A stretch of DNA of 64,000 bases, taken from the NCBI RefSeq assembly GCF_032852305.1, contig NZ_CP136594.1, forward strand, positions 558,001-622,000, read 5' to 3'. This DNA is from Parasphingorhabdus sp. SCSIO 66989. Lineage in GTDB: Bacteria; Pseudomonadota; Alphaproteobacteria; Sphingomonadales; Sphingomonadaceae. Position 1 is the stretch's first letter; each line of letters begins with the position of its first letter. The translations under genes were made by a program, and so were the position numbers. Positions 55,524-64,000 of this stretch are shown here, in pieces. A model generated the notes under the pieces. That model ran no database searches. It worked only from the letters and a program-made list of their open reading frames with translations, and had not been told where the DNA came from.

Positions 55524-58148
55524 TTAATCGCCGAGCAGGGCCTTTAACGCATAAAGCCTGTCCAACGCTTCCCTTGGGCTAAGCGCATCGACATCCACCG
55601 CTTCTAGCGCCTCGCGCAAAGCGTCTGTTTCCGGTTCCGGTGCATCGGCCATGGCAGCGAATAGCGGTAAATCACCCAGCCCTGCCGCCAATCCGCCGGT
55701 CGCGGCGCGGCCTTCTTCGAGTTTGTCGAGTATCGCTTTTGCGCGGGTCAGGACATTTTGCGGAACACCTGCCAGTTTGGCGACGGACAGGCCATAGCTG
55801 CGATCTGCCGGGCCGCTGGCGACTTCGTGCAGCAGCACCAGATCGCCCTGCCATTCGCGGGCGCGGACATGGTGCAGGGTGAGCGCGTCGAGCGTTTCGG
55901 CAAGGCGTGTCAACTCATGATAATGGGTGGCGAAGAGACAGCGGCAGCGATTGACTTCATGTACTGCCTCGACCACGGCCCAGGCCAGAGCCAGCCCGTC
56001 ATAGGTCGAGGTGCCGCGCCCGACTTCATCGAGAATGACAAAGCTGCGCTCGGTGGCGGCGTTGAGGATGGCGGCGGTCTCGACCATCTCGACCATGAAG
56101 GTCGATTGGCCGCGTGCCAGATTGTCCGAGGCACCGACGCGGCTGAACAACCTGTCGACAATGCCGATAGTGGCGCTCGCGGCAGGGACGAAGCCACCCG
56201 ATTGGGCGAGAATAACGATCAGCGCATTTTGCCGCAGAAAGGTCGATTTACCGCCCATATTCGGGCCTGAGACCAGCCAGACACGCTCGCTGTCATCCAG
56301 TGCGACGCCATTGGCGACAAAGGCCTCACCCTGCTTTGCCAGCGCTGCCTCGACCACCGGATGCCGCCCGGCGGTGATGGTGAGTTCATAGCCCTCGGTC
56401 ATTTCCGGCCGCGCCCAGCCATGCTCGGCGGCATAGCGGGCATGGCTCAGCGTCACATCAATCCGTGCCAGCGCGTCGGCGGTTGCAGCGATGGCGCTGG
56501 CTGGCTGACTCACCGCGCCAGTGAGTTCTTCAAAATGCGCTTCTTCGGCTAGCAATGCACGACCACCTGCCTCGGTGATCCGCAGCGCCTCATCATGCAG
56601 CGCAGGGGCGTTGAATCGCACCGCATTGGCCAGCGTCTGGCGATGGGTAAAGCCGGACTCTGCCGCCATAAGCGGGTCGGCATGGCGCGGCGGCACCTCG
56701 ATAAAATAGCCGAGAACGCCATTATGCTTGATCTTCAGGCTATCGATACCGGTGTCACCACGATAGCGCGCTTCCAGCGCGGCGATAGCCTGTCGCGCAT
56801 TGCGGCTGGTGTTGCGCAGATCATCCAGCGCCGCGTCATAGCCTGTGGCGATATAACCACCCTTGCTGCGCTCGGTCGGCGGGCTTTCGATCAGCGCCCT
56901 ATCGAGAAGATCGGTGAGTGCGCCATGGCCGCTCATATCGGGTAGCAGCCCATCAATCAGCGGCGGCAGATCAGGCGTTTCGCCCAGCCTCTCGCGCAGC
57001 AATCGTGCGCCATTAAGGCCATCACGAATCTGACCAAGGTCACGCGGACTGCCGCGCCCGGCGACAATGCGCCCGAGCGCGCGGCCAATATCGGGAATGG
57101 CTTTGAGGTCATCGATCAGCGTATCGCGCAGCAGGGCATCCTCATAAAGCCACGCCACGGCATCATGGCGCGCGGTAATCGACGAGATAGCGCAAAGTGG
57201 TGCGGCAAGATCGCGCGCAAGCTGTCGTGCCCCGGCGCCGGTCACCGTCCGATCAATCGTGCCGAGCAGGCTGAGCGTGCGGCTTCCCGAAACGCTGGCG
57301 GTAATCTCGAGGCTCTGCCGTGTCGCGGCATCCATGGCGAGAAAGGCCTGCGTCTCGCGCCGCTCGGGGGTGGTAAGGAATGCTTCACTGCCGCGCCCGA
57401 CATGACCAAGATAGCTCAATATGCCGCCCAAAGCTGCCAATTCGGCGCGGCTGAAATTCGGGTCAAGATTGCCGAAGCGTGCGGTCAGTTCGCTACGCGC
57501 CGCCTCGCTGTCAAAATCTTCGGCTGGACGCGTTTCCCAACCGCTCTGCGCCTTCGGTCCATGTGGCGAGACCAGAATCTCTCCCGGATCAAGCCGTGCT
57601 AATGTCGCATCCAGTGCTGCTGCCTCGACAGTTTCGACCCGAAAAACCCCGCTGGAAATATCGGCGCTGGCAATAGCGATCTCGCCGCGCACCTCGGCGA
57701 TGGCGGCGAGGATATTGTCGGCACGCGCATCGAGCAGTGTATCTTCGGTCAGCGTCCCTGCGGTCACGAACCGGATAATATCGCGCGCCACCAGCGCCTT
57801 GGAACCGCGCGCTTTGGCTTCGGCGGGGGTTTCGGTCTGCTCGGCTATGGCGACCTTGTGCCCGGCCTTGATCAGCCTTGCCAGATAGGCCTCTGCCGCA
57901 TGCACGGGAACACCGCACATCGCCACTGGCTCGCCCTCATGCTCGCCGCGGCTGGTGAGCGCAATATCGAGCGTCGCGGCTGCCTTCTTGGCATCCTCGA
58001 AAAACAGCTCGAAAAAATCGCCCATGCGATAAAAGAGCAGGCAATCCCCCGCCTGTTCCTTGAGCGCGAGATATTGCACCATCATCGGCGTTGGCCCGGA
58101 CTTACCGGTCTTTTTTGCCTTGGCCTGGGGGGATGCTGCGGACGCCAT
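55524..58148 (-). CDS. mutS: DNA mismatch repair protein MutS
   Basis: An 874-residue MutS. The N-terminal mismatch-binding domain has the Phe-X-Glu motif (LLFYRMGDFFELFFEDA). Core and clamp follow, then the ATPase with Walker A GPNMGGKSTFLRQ, FVILDEVGRGTSTYDGLALAWAVVE (Walker B, signature), and a C-terminal tail ALSPREALDRLYALKALL for dimerisation. Full length, with no defects seen. Confidence 0.97.
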   Translation of the reverse strand: MASAASPQAKAKKTGKSGPTPMMVQYLALKEQAGDCLLFYRMGDFFELFFEDAKKAAATLDIALTSRGEHEGEPVAMCGVPVHAAEAYLARLIKAGHKVAIAEQTETPAEAKARGSKALVARDIIRFVTAGTLTEDTLLDARADNILAAIAEVRGEIAIASADISSGVFRVETVEAAALDATLARLDPGEILVSPHGPKAQSGWETRPAEDFDSEAARSELTARFGNLDPNFSRAELAALGGILSYLGHVGRGSEAFLTTPERRETQAFLAMDAATRQSLEITASVSGSRTLSLLGTIDRTVTGAGARQLARDLAAPLCAISSITARHDAVAWLYEDALLRDTLIDDLKAIPDIGRALGRIVAGRGSPRDLGQIRDGLNGARLLRERLGETPDLPPLIDGLLPDMSGHGALTDLLDRALIESPPTERSKGGYIATGYDAALDDLRNTSRNARQAIAALEARYRGDTGIDSLKIKHNGVLGYFIEVPPRHADPLMAAESGFTHRQTLANAVRFNAPALHDEALRITEAGGRALLAEEAHFEELTGAVSQPASAIAATADALARIDVTLSHARYAAEHGWARPEMTEGYELTITAGRHPVVEAALAKQGEAFVANGVALDDSERVWLVSGPNMGGKSTFLRQNALIVILAQSGGFVPAASATIGIVDRLFSRVGASDNLARGQSTFMVEMVETAAILNAATERSFVILDEVGRGTSTYDGLALAWAVVEAVHEVNRCRCLFATHYHELTRLAETLDALTLHHVRAREWQGDLVLLHEVASGPADRSYGLSVAKLAGVPQNVLTRAKAILDKLEEGRAATGGLAAGLGDLPLFAAMADAPEPETDALREALEAVDVDALSPREALDRLYALKALLGD

Positions 58149-58356
58149 GGTGACAAGCGATAGCGGCTCGGCTGAAGGGATTAAAGAGCTTGATCAGGCG
58201 ATACCATAACAGCTGTGGATTGTGGTCCAGTTAGCCAAGGCAGCACTAGCGTATTTTCATTGTCCGAAATGACGATCATGGCTTGCCCTGGCCGTCTGAA
58301 ACGCTGTAGGGGCGCTCAAAGGAACAACAGATTGTGCGCAAGGAAGTGGAACCATT

Positions 58357-60645
58357 ATGGCAGACCGGGACGGCGTAGATTTTCCAGATCGTGAACCCTT
58401 GCATTTTGAGCGCGAGGCACTGCATTTTCACTCCTATGGTCGCCCCGGCAAAATCGAGATTGTCGCCTCCAAGCCGATGGCGACGCAGCGTGATCTGAGC
58501 CTTGCCTATTCCCCCGGTGTTGCGGTTCCGGTCAAGGCCATCGCTGCCGATCCTGCAGCGGCATATGATTATACTGCCAAGGGCAATCTGGTTGCGGTAA
58601 TCTCCAATGGTACCGCTATTCTGGGCCTAGGCAATCTCGGCGCGCTGGCGTCCAAGCCGGTGATGGAAGGCAAGGCTGTTCTGTTCAAACGCTTTGCCGA
58701 TGTTGATTCGATCGATATCGAGGTGAAGACCGAAGATGTCGACCGCTTTATCGAGGCTGTCGAGCTGCTCGAACCAAGCTTTGGCGGCATCAATCTCGAA
58801 GATATTGCCGCGCCCGCCTGTTTCATTATCGAGCAGACGCTGCGTGAGCGGATGAACATTCCGGTTTTCCATGATGACCAGCATGGCACGGCTATCATCA
58901 CTGCAGCCGGAGTTATCAATGCGTGTCTGCTGACTGATCGCAAAATTGAAGACATCAAAGTAGTGGTCAATGGCGCGGGTGCTGCGGCGATTGCCTGTAC
59001 CGAGCTGATCAAGGCCATGGGTGTGCCGCATGGCAATGTGATCATGTGTGATCGCTCCGGTGTGATCTATAAAGGCCGTCCCGAGAAGATGGATCAATGG
59101 AAATCGGCACATGCTGTCGAGACTGATTGCCGCACGCTCACCGAAGCGCTGAAAGGTGCTGATGTGTTTCTGGGCCTGTCGGCAGCAGGGGCGCTCAAGC
59201 CGGAAATGGTCAAAGACATGGCGGACAAGCCGATCATCTTTGCCATGGCCAATCCCGATCCGGAAATCTCCCCGCCGGTGTGCAAAGAGGCACGGCCCGA
59301 TGCGATTATCGCCACTGGCCGTTCGGACTATCCCAATCAGGTGAATAATGTTCTCGGTTTCCCGTTCATCTTCCGCGGCGCACTGGATGTGCAGGCAACG
59401 CGGATTAATGATGAAATGAAAGTCGCCGCCGCTGCTGCGATTGCCGAGCTGGCGCGCCAGCAAGTGCCGGAAGAGGTGGCCGCCGCCTATGGTGGTGAGA
59501 CCAAGACCTTTGGCGAGGACTATATCATCCCGGCACCTTTTGATCCGCGGTTGATGGAAGTGGTTTCTGCCGCGGTCGCCAAGGCGGCGATGGACAGCGG
59601 CGTCGCGCAAAAGCAGATTGAGGATATGGACGCCTATCGCCAGGAGCTTAAGGCACGGCTGAACCCGACAACAGCGGTGTTGACCCAAGTCTATGATAGC
59701 GCGCGTGATAATCCCAAGCGCGTCGTTTTTGCCGAAGCCGAGGAAGAGGTTGTCTTGCGCGCGGCTATCCAGTTCCGCGAAGGTGGTTATGGCATTCCGG
59801 TTCTGGTCGGGCGTGACAAGAAGGTGAAGCAGGGCCTGAAGGATATGGGGGTTGAAAACCCCGACGATTTTGAAATCTATAACAGCGCCAATTCGCCGCT
59901 CGTCCCGCGAATGGTGGACATGCTGTATGAGCGGCTGCAACGGCGCGGTTATCTGCGCCGTGATATTCAGCGCATGGTCAATCAGGATCGTAACATCTTC
60001 AGCGCCACGCTGCTGCAATTGGGCGAGGCCGATGCGATGATCACCGGTGTAACGCGCACCTTTGCCCAATCGATCCGCGAGGTCCGGCGGGTGCTTGACC
60101 CGCGCGAGGAGCAACTGCCCTTTGGTATTCACGTGATGGTTGGACAGAGCCACACCACCTTCCTCGCCGACACCACCATCAATGAGCGCCCAAGCTCCGA
60201 GGCGCTGGCGACGATTGCCGAGCAGACCGCTGCGGTCGCACGCCGTTTGGGCCATACCCCGCGTGTCGCGTTTTTGAGCTATTCCACCTTTGGCAATCCT
60301 CCGGGCAAATGGCTGGAGAATATTCGGGGTGCGGTGACACTTCTCGATCAACGCCCGCCGCGTTTTGAATATGAAGGCGAGATGGCCCCCGATGTAGCGC
60401 TTAACCCGGCGCTGATGGCGAACTACCCGTTCTGCCGTTTGTCCGGTCCGGCCAATGTGCTGATCATGCCGGGCCTGCAATCGGCCAATCTCTCGGCAAA
60501 GCTGCTCCGTGAGCTGGGCGGCGATTCAGTCATCGGTCCTATGCTGTTGGGTCTGGAGAAGCCGGTGCAGATTGCGACTATGTCATCGACTGCGTCCGAA
60601 TTGGTGACGCTGGCAGTGCTGGCTTCGGCGGGTGTTGTTAGCTAG
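58357..60645 (+). CDS. maeB: NADP-dependent malic enzyme with phosphotransacetylase-like domain
   Basis: A 762-residue MaeB-type enzyme. Residues ~1-430 are malic enzyme (SLAYSPGVAVPVKAI, PVFHDDQHGTAIITAAG, VVNGAGAAAIACTELI). Residues ~440-762 are a phosphate-acetyltransferase-like domain thought to be regulatory (VVFAEAEEEVVLRAAIQF, FLSYSTFGNPPG). It decarboxylates malate to pyruvate, giving NADPH. GGAAG precedes the ATG. The 208 bases between mutS and this gene hold no other gene. Confidence 0.96.
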   Translation: MADRDGVDFPDREPLHFEREALHFHSYGRPGKIEIVASKPMATQRDLSLAYSPGVAVPVKAIAADPAAAYDYTAKGNLVAVISNGTAILGLGNLGALASKPVMEGKAVLFKRFADVDSIDIEVKTEDVDRFIEAVELLEPSFGGINLEDIAAPACFIIEQTLRERMNIPVFHDDQHGTAIITAAGVINACLLTDRKIEDIKVVVNGAGAAAIACTELIKAMGVPHGNVIMCDRSGVIYKGRPEKMDQWKSAHAVETDCRTLTEALKGADVFLGLSAAGALKPEMVKDMADKPIIFAMANPDPEISPPVCKEARPDAIIATGRSDYPNQVNNVLGFPFIFRGALDVQATRINDEMKVAAAAAIAELARQQVPEEVAAAYGGETKTFGEDYIIPAPFDPRLMEVVSAAVAKAAMDSGVAQKQIEDMDAYRQELKARLNPTTAVLTQVYDSARDNPKRVVFAEAEEEVVLRAAIQFREGGYGIPVLVGRDKKVKQGLKDMGVENPDDFEIYNSANSPLVPRMVDMLYERLQRRGYLRRDIQRMVNQDRNIFSATLLQLGEADAMITGVTRTFAQSIREVRRVLDPREEQLPFGIHVMVGQSHTTFLADTTINERPSSEALATIAEQTAAVARRLGHTPRVAFLSYSTFGNPPGKWLENIRGAVTLLDQRPPRFEYEGEMAPDVALNPALMANYPFCRLSGPANVLIMPGLQSANLSAKLLRELGGDSVIGPMLLGLEKPVQIATMSSTASELVTLAVLASAGVVS

Positions 60646-60673
60646 CCAAATATTGAGCAAACATACCCTTTTT

Positions 60674-60825
60674 GTCGGCCCCGCGTAGGCGGGGCCAGGG
60701 CTTGTTATATCACGCGGAGACGCGAAGGCGCGGAGAGTGCGATATCACTTCTCCGCGCCTTCGCGTCTCCGCGTGAGAAATTCTGCCATTCAGAAGAGCC
60801 CTATCCCCGCCTGCGCGGGGATGAC
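60674..60825. repeat. nested GC-rich inverted-repeat unit, copy 2
   Basis: Outer arms (60674-60703 and 60797-60825) share the CCCCGC...GCGGGG core and flanks with the unit at 47349-47496. Inside is a perfect 27-bp inverted repeat (60710-60736 with 60750-60776, 13-nt loop) built from CGCGGAGA/CGCGAAGG-like 8-nt steps. The whole would fold into a very stable cruciform or RNA stem. It lies between the convergent maeB and histidine kinase genes. Confidence 0.85.
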
Positions 60826-60845
60826 GAAGGATGCAAGCATAGCGT

Positions 60846-62912
60846 TTATACCGCCGCCTTAGCCTTTACCGGCTGCAATGCGTTGCCAATCGCATCCAGC
60901 AAATCCTGCGGTGAGAAAGGCTTGGTAATCAGCGCCTCATGCGGGCTGTCGCTGGGCATCTCGCCGCCGGCATAGCCGGTCATCAATATGATCGGCACAT
61001 CGCCATAATAGTCATGCACCCAGCTGGCGAGGCCATGGCCGTCGAGATTGGGCATCATGATATCGCTGAGCAGCAAGTCAGGTTTGCGGGCTTGGCTTTG
61101 CAGATGTTCCACCGCCGCCTGACCATCGACAAGGCTGATGACATCATAGCCCTCTTCCTCAAGCAGTTCAGCGACATGCGCCCGAACCGCCTCATTATCC
61201 TCAACCAGCAGGATATGGTGTGATTGCTGCTGTGAGACCGCTGGTGCATTGTCATTGGTGCTGTCACTTTGCCGCTCGACGGACTGAGCCTCACCTTCAT
61301 CCACAGGCAACCACAGGGAAATGGTGGTGCCGCTGCCTATTTCCGTTTTCAGCGTCACAAACCCACCCGATTGCGCAATAAAACCATGCACCTGACTCAA
61401 CCCCAGCCCGGTGCCTTTCCCTGAAGGCTTGGTGGTAAAAAATGGCTCGAAAATGCGTTCGGCAATATCGGGTTCTATCCCCGAGCCGTTGTCCGAAACG
61501 CACAGCCGCAGCCAATGGCCTGCGCTGGCATTGGCCGAAACCGTCTCAGCGTCTTCTTGAGAAAGATGATATTCATTGGCGTGCAGCGCAATCTCGCCAG
61601 TCTGCTGGTCATTTTCCACCATCGCATCGCGGGCATTGACGATCAGATTGAGGATCGCGTTTTCCAATTGACCAGGGTCGATACAGATAGAGGGCAGAGT
61701 TTCGGCGATTTGCAGCGTCAGCTTGATCCCGCCATGCAGTGCTTGCCGCGCCAAAGGCATTAACCCATCGAGCAACTCGCCCGCATTGATCTGCACCGGG
61801 CTTAGTGATTGTCGGCGGGCAAAGGCGAGCAAACGCTGAGTCAGATTGGCAGCGCGGTTGGCTCCACCCCGCGCATTGGTGATCGCGGCGAGAGCACGCT
61901 GGGTCTCATCCTTGCCAAGCCGCCGTTCGGCAATATCGAGATTGCCCAAGACGATAGTCAGCAAATTGTTGAAATCATGCGCGATGCCGCCGGTTAGCTG
62001 GCCGACCGACTCCATTCGCTGGACATGCACCAGCTGCGCTTCGGCCTCGCGGGCGCGGGTGATGTCGCGGGCGATGCCGAAAATCATGTCATCCTCGCGC
62101 GCCAGATTCCAGCTAGCATAGACGGTCTCGCCATTCTGGTTGACCATCTCATGCTCGACCTGGATATCCTTCTGGCCATTGACCATCGGCGGAGGGATGC
62201 GCTCTTCGCTGGGGGCGAGAAAATCGACAAAATTGGCACCGCCATTATCGCCTATTGGTCCGAACGTCGCCTCCCAAGCGGGATTGCCCGCGATGATCTG
62301 GCCATCGGGCCGCGATATCAGCATCATATCAAGCGAATTGTCCCAAAGCCGGTCGCGCTGGTCGGTCGCCATGCGCGCCGCCACCGCTTGCTGGCTGAGC
62401 GAACGACGCAGTTCCAGCAATGCCGCCGCCTGCCGCGCCAGTGCGGCCAGTTCTTCCGTGCCGCTAAAATCGGGATGCGGCTTGGTATCGGAAAGGCAGA
62501 TAGTGCCAACAGCATAGCCATCGGGTGTAATGATGGGAGCGCCGGCATAGAAGCGGATATAGGGCGGGCCAGTGACCAAAGGGCTATCGCGAAAACGCGG
62601 GTCCTGATGCGCGTCGAGCACCACCATGACATCCTTTTTGCGGATCGCATGGTCGCAAAACGCGATATCGCGCGGTGTCTCCTGCACCTCCAGTCCTTGC
62701 GCCGTCTTGAACCATTGCCGGTCGCTGTCAATCAGCGAGATATAGGCGATAGGCACATCGACTATCAGCCGGGCCAGATCAATCAGATCATCAAACATCC
62801 GTTCAGGTGGACTGCCGAGAATATTATAGCTTTGCAACGCAGCCAGCCGCTTTGGCTCATCGTCTTGCAATGCATCGGGAGTAAGAAAGCTGAGGTCCGG
62901 GGAGAGAGCCAT
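60846..62912 (-). CDS. hybrid histidine kinase (GAF-PAS-HK-receiver)
   Basis: About 688 residues. A GAF domain (~25-160: [45 protein letters not shown]) is followed by a PAS domain (~195-305), HisKA with the phospho-His in [18 protein letters not shown], an HATPase with [15 protein letters not shown], and a C-terminal receiver with Asp in [12 protein letters not shown]. No membrane segment, so a cytosolic sensor. No partner regulator is adjacent. The start is uncertain: ATGs at 62939 and 62948 are also in frame and none has a clear ribosome site. Confidence 0.9.
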   Translation of the reverse strand: MALSPDLSFLTPDALQDDEPKRLAALQSYNILGSPPERMFDDLIDLARLIVDVPIAYISLIDSDRQWFKTAQGLEVQETPRDIAFCDHAIRKKDVMVVLDAHQDPRFRDSPLVTGPPYIRFYAGAPIITPDGYAVGTICLSDTKPHPDFSGTEELAALARQAAALLELRRSLSQQAVAARMATDQRDRLWDNSLDMMLISRPDGQIIAGNPAWEATFGPIGDNGGANFVDFLAPSEERIPPPMVNGQKDIQVEHEMVNQNGETVYASWNLAREDDMIFGIARDITRAREAEAQLVHVQRMESVGQLTGGIAHDFNNLLTIVLGNLDIAERRLGKDETQRALAAITNARGGANRAANLTQRLLAFARRQSLSPVQINAGELLDGLMPLARQALHGGIKLTLQIAETLPSICIDPGQLENAILNLIVNARDAMVENDQQTGEIALHANEYHLSQEDAETVSANASAGHWLRLCVSDNGSGIEPDIAERIFEPFFTTKPSGKGTGLGLSQVHGFIAQSGGFVTLKTEIGSGTTISLWLPVDEGEAQSVERQSDSTNDNAPAVSQQQSHHILLVEDNEAVRAHVAELLEEEGYDVISLVDGQAAVEHLQSQARKPDLLLSDIMMPNLDGHGLASWVHDYYGDVPIILMTGYAGGEMPSDSPHEALITKPFSPQDLLDAIGNALQPVKAKAAV

Positions 62913-62987
62913 TAAGCTACAATAGAGGATGCCAGCCATTATAGGCAAGCGGCATAGAAACAGGCTCTAAAGATGAGGTAATAGAAA

Positions 62988-63716
62988 CTAACGCCGCTGG
63001 TAACGGAAATACCACACCTCATGCCCCTTGCGCCGCGCCTTGGCTTCATAGCGGGTTTCCGGCCAGCCGCCGGGGCGCTTTATAAAGTCGCTGGGGCTGT
63101 CGCAAAGCCACTGAAAATCCCGACGCTGGCGCATCACCATCATCGCATGGCGCAGATAAACCGGATGGTCAGTGCCAAAGCGGAACTCACCGCCCGGTTG
63201 GAGCTTGGCCGCAATCAGGTCGAGCGGGCCATGGTTCATCATCCGCCTTTTGGCATGGCGCGCCTTGGGCCATGGGTCGGGATGGAGCAGATAGACAAAG
63301 CGCAAGGCTCCATCGGGTATCCGCTCAAGCGCATCAAGCGCATTGCCCATATGCAAACGCACATTGGTCAGGCGGTCATTGCGGATATGCTGTAACGCGC
63401 CCACCACGCCATTGACGAAAGGCTCGGCGCCAATAAAGCCATGATCGGGCAGCAAGTCGGCGCGATAGGCGAGATGCTCGCCTGCGCCAAAACCGATCTC
63501 GAAATGCAGAGGCCGGTCATCACCGAACAGTGCCTTGCCGCTGACCGGCCCTTCTTCGGGCAGCGACAGCACCGGCAGCAGCTCATCGACAAGCTGCTGC
63601 TGCCCCGGGCGCAGCTTATGCCCCTGGGTGCGGCCATAAAGCCGCCTTATGGTGCTGGGGTCACGGTGCGGGTCGGCGCTGAGACCATCATCTTTATTCT
63701 GGCTGTTCTCGCTCAT
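62988..63716 (-). CDS. trmB: tRNA (guanine-N7-)-methyltransferase
   Basis: A 242-residue TrmB: RLYGRTQGHKLRPGQQQLVDELLP, SAM-binding FEIGFGAGEHLAY, FVYLLHPDPWPKARHAKRRM (the family's PDPWPKxRHxKRR) and the C-terminal WPETRYEAKARRKGHEVWYFRY. It methylates G46 of tRNAs. It follows metK by 33 nt on the same strand, a common order. Confidence 0.95.
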   Translation of the reverse strand: MSENSQNKDDGLSADPHRDPSTIRRLYGRTQGHKLRPGQQQLVDELLPVLSLPEEGPVSGKALFGDDRPLHFEIGFGAGEHLAYRADLLPDHGFIGAEPFVNGVVGALQHIRNDRLTNVRLHMGNALDALERIPDGALRFVYLLHPDPWPKARHAKRRMMNHGPLDLIAAKLQPGGEFRFGTDHPVYLRHAMMVMRQRRDFQWLCDSPSDFIKRPGGWPETRYEAKARRKGHEVWYFRYQRR

Positions 63717-63749
63717 ATCCGGCGCGTTAGCCGCAACCGGGGCTTTGGT

Positions 63750-64000
63750 TCAAGCCATGGCTGCTTTGAGCTGGTCCACTAGATCGGTCTTTTCCCAGGG
63801 GAAATGCTGGCCATCCGGGGTGCGGCCAAAATGGCCATAGGCGGCAGAAGGCTTGTAGATCGGCGCATTGAGGCCGAGATGCTCGCGGATGCCGCGCGGC
63901 GTCAGGCGCACCAGCTTGGGCAGCACTGCCTCCAGTTTGGCCTCATCCACGCCATTTGCGGCGGTGCCGTGAAGATCAACATAGACCGAAAGCGGCTCGG
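63750..64000 (-). CDS. metK: S-adenosylmethionine synthetase, C-terminal part (runs off the window)
   Basis: The last ~83 codons of metK. The frame is open to the window edge, reading [32 protein letters not shown] in part, then [24 protein letters not shown] and ending [11 protein letters not shown]. These match the C-terminal domain of MetK, which makes AdoMet from ATP and methionine. The 5' part lies beyond 64000. Confidence 0.93.
   Translation of the reverse strand, partial: EPLSVYVDLHGTAANGVDEAKLEAVLPKLVRLTPRGIREHLGLNAPIYKPSAAYGHFGRTPDGQHFPWEKTDLVDQLKAAMA

Noticed and set aside
58627-60480. Open frame of 617 codons on the minus strand
   Set aside because: It is entirely antisense to maeB, which is intact and unmistakable. 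The product shows no domain and has shadow-like composition.

Overview
The window looks like chromosome of an alphaproteobacterium, most likely a sphingomonad (Sphingomonadales). This is inferred from gene families and layout (PabB-PabC fusion, phhA, thioredoxin-TPR followed by a Lon-domain gene, MaeB, lignostilbene-type carotenoid oxygenase, TonB receptor beside cytoplasmic glycosidases), not from a marker gene. Sequence is GC-rich and coding density is high.

Layout. (1) 0-10.25 kb, ordinary chromosome: SnoaL-like protein, msrA, pabB-pabC fusion, epoxide hydrolase, phenylalanine 4-hydroxylase, DUF5996 protein, flavin amine oxidase with its TetR regulator, and a divergent serine hydrolase. 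(2) 10.28-45.55 kb, an accessory block of about 35 kb. It is bounded on the right by an intact tRNA-Gly(GCC) gene and on the left by a degraded copy of that tRNA's 3' 47 nt in the same orientation. This is the geometry of a tRNA-targeting genomic island, but no integrase is left. (3) 45.7-64 kb, core chromosome: thioredoxin-TPR protein, Lon-domain protein, MarC, FolD, YggT, ArgB, VUT transporter, CNT nucleoside transporter, lipoprotein, TetR/PhyH pair, MutS, MaeB, hybrid histidine kinase, TrmB and the 3' part of metK.

Inside the island two systems are interleaved. The first is a complete non-phosphorylating L-fucose route: TonB receptor, GPH symporter, two GH29 alpha-L-fucosidases without signal peptides, mutarotase, aldose dehydrogenases, lactonase, L-fuconate dehydratase, 2-keto-3-deoxy-L-fuconate dehydrogenase, FAH-family diketo-acid hydrolase, and an L-lactate dehydrogenase for the lactate released. 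The second is a 14-gene, same-strand run from 26.5 down to 11.1 kb, mostly joined by 4-nt stop/start overlaps. It encodes an MDR reductase, a lone phosphohistidine swivel-domain protein, an unrecognised 491-aa protein, an acyl-CoA ligase, a small winged-helix-like protein, a PPDK-like kinase lacking the PEP/pyruvate barrel, a three-part biotin carboxylase with a pyruvate-carboxylase-type carboxyltransferase, a thiolase, an acyl-CoA dehydrogenase, an alpha-L-fucosidase and a split UxaA-type dehydratase. I read this as a candidate undescribed ATP-dependent activation/carboxylation pathway, perhaps ketone or alcohol to acyl-CoA, for the aglycone of a fucoside. A carotenoid oxygenase in the same island makes an isoprenoid aglycone one possibility.

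Related 15-bp sites (TGAA-N7-TTCA type) lie in three divergent intergenic regions of the island (26.6, 36.5/36.6 and 44.16 kb). They suggest one regulator, most simply the island's IclR protein, controls uptake, fucose catabolism and the 14-gene run. Repeats (two copies of an ~82-bp palindromic element and two nested GC-rich inverted-repeat units) sit between genes.
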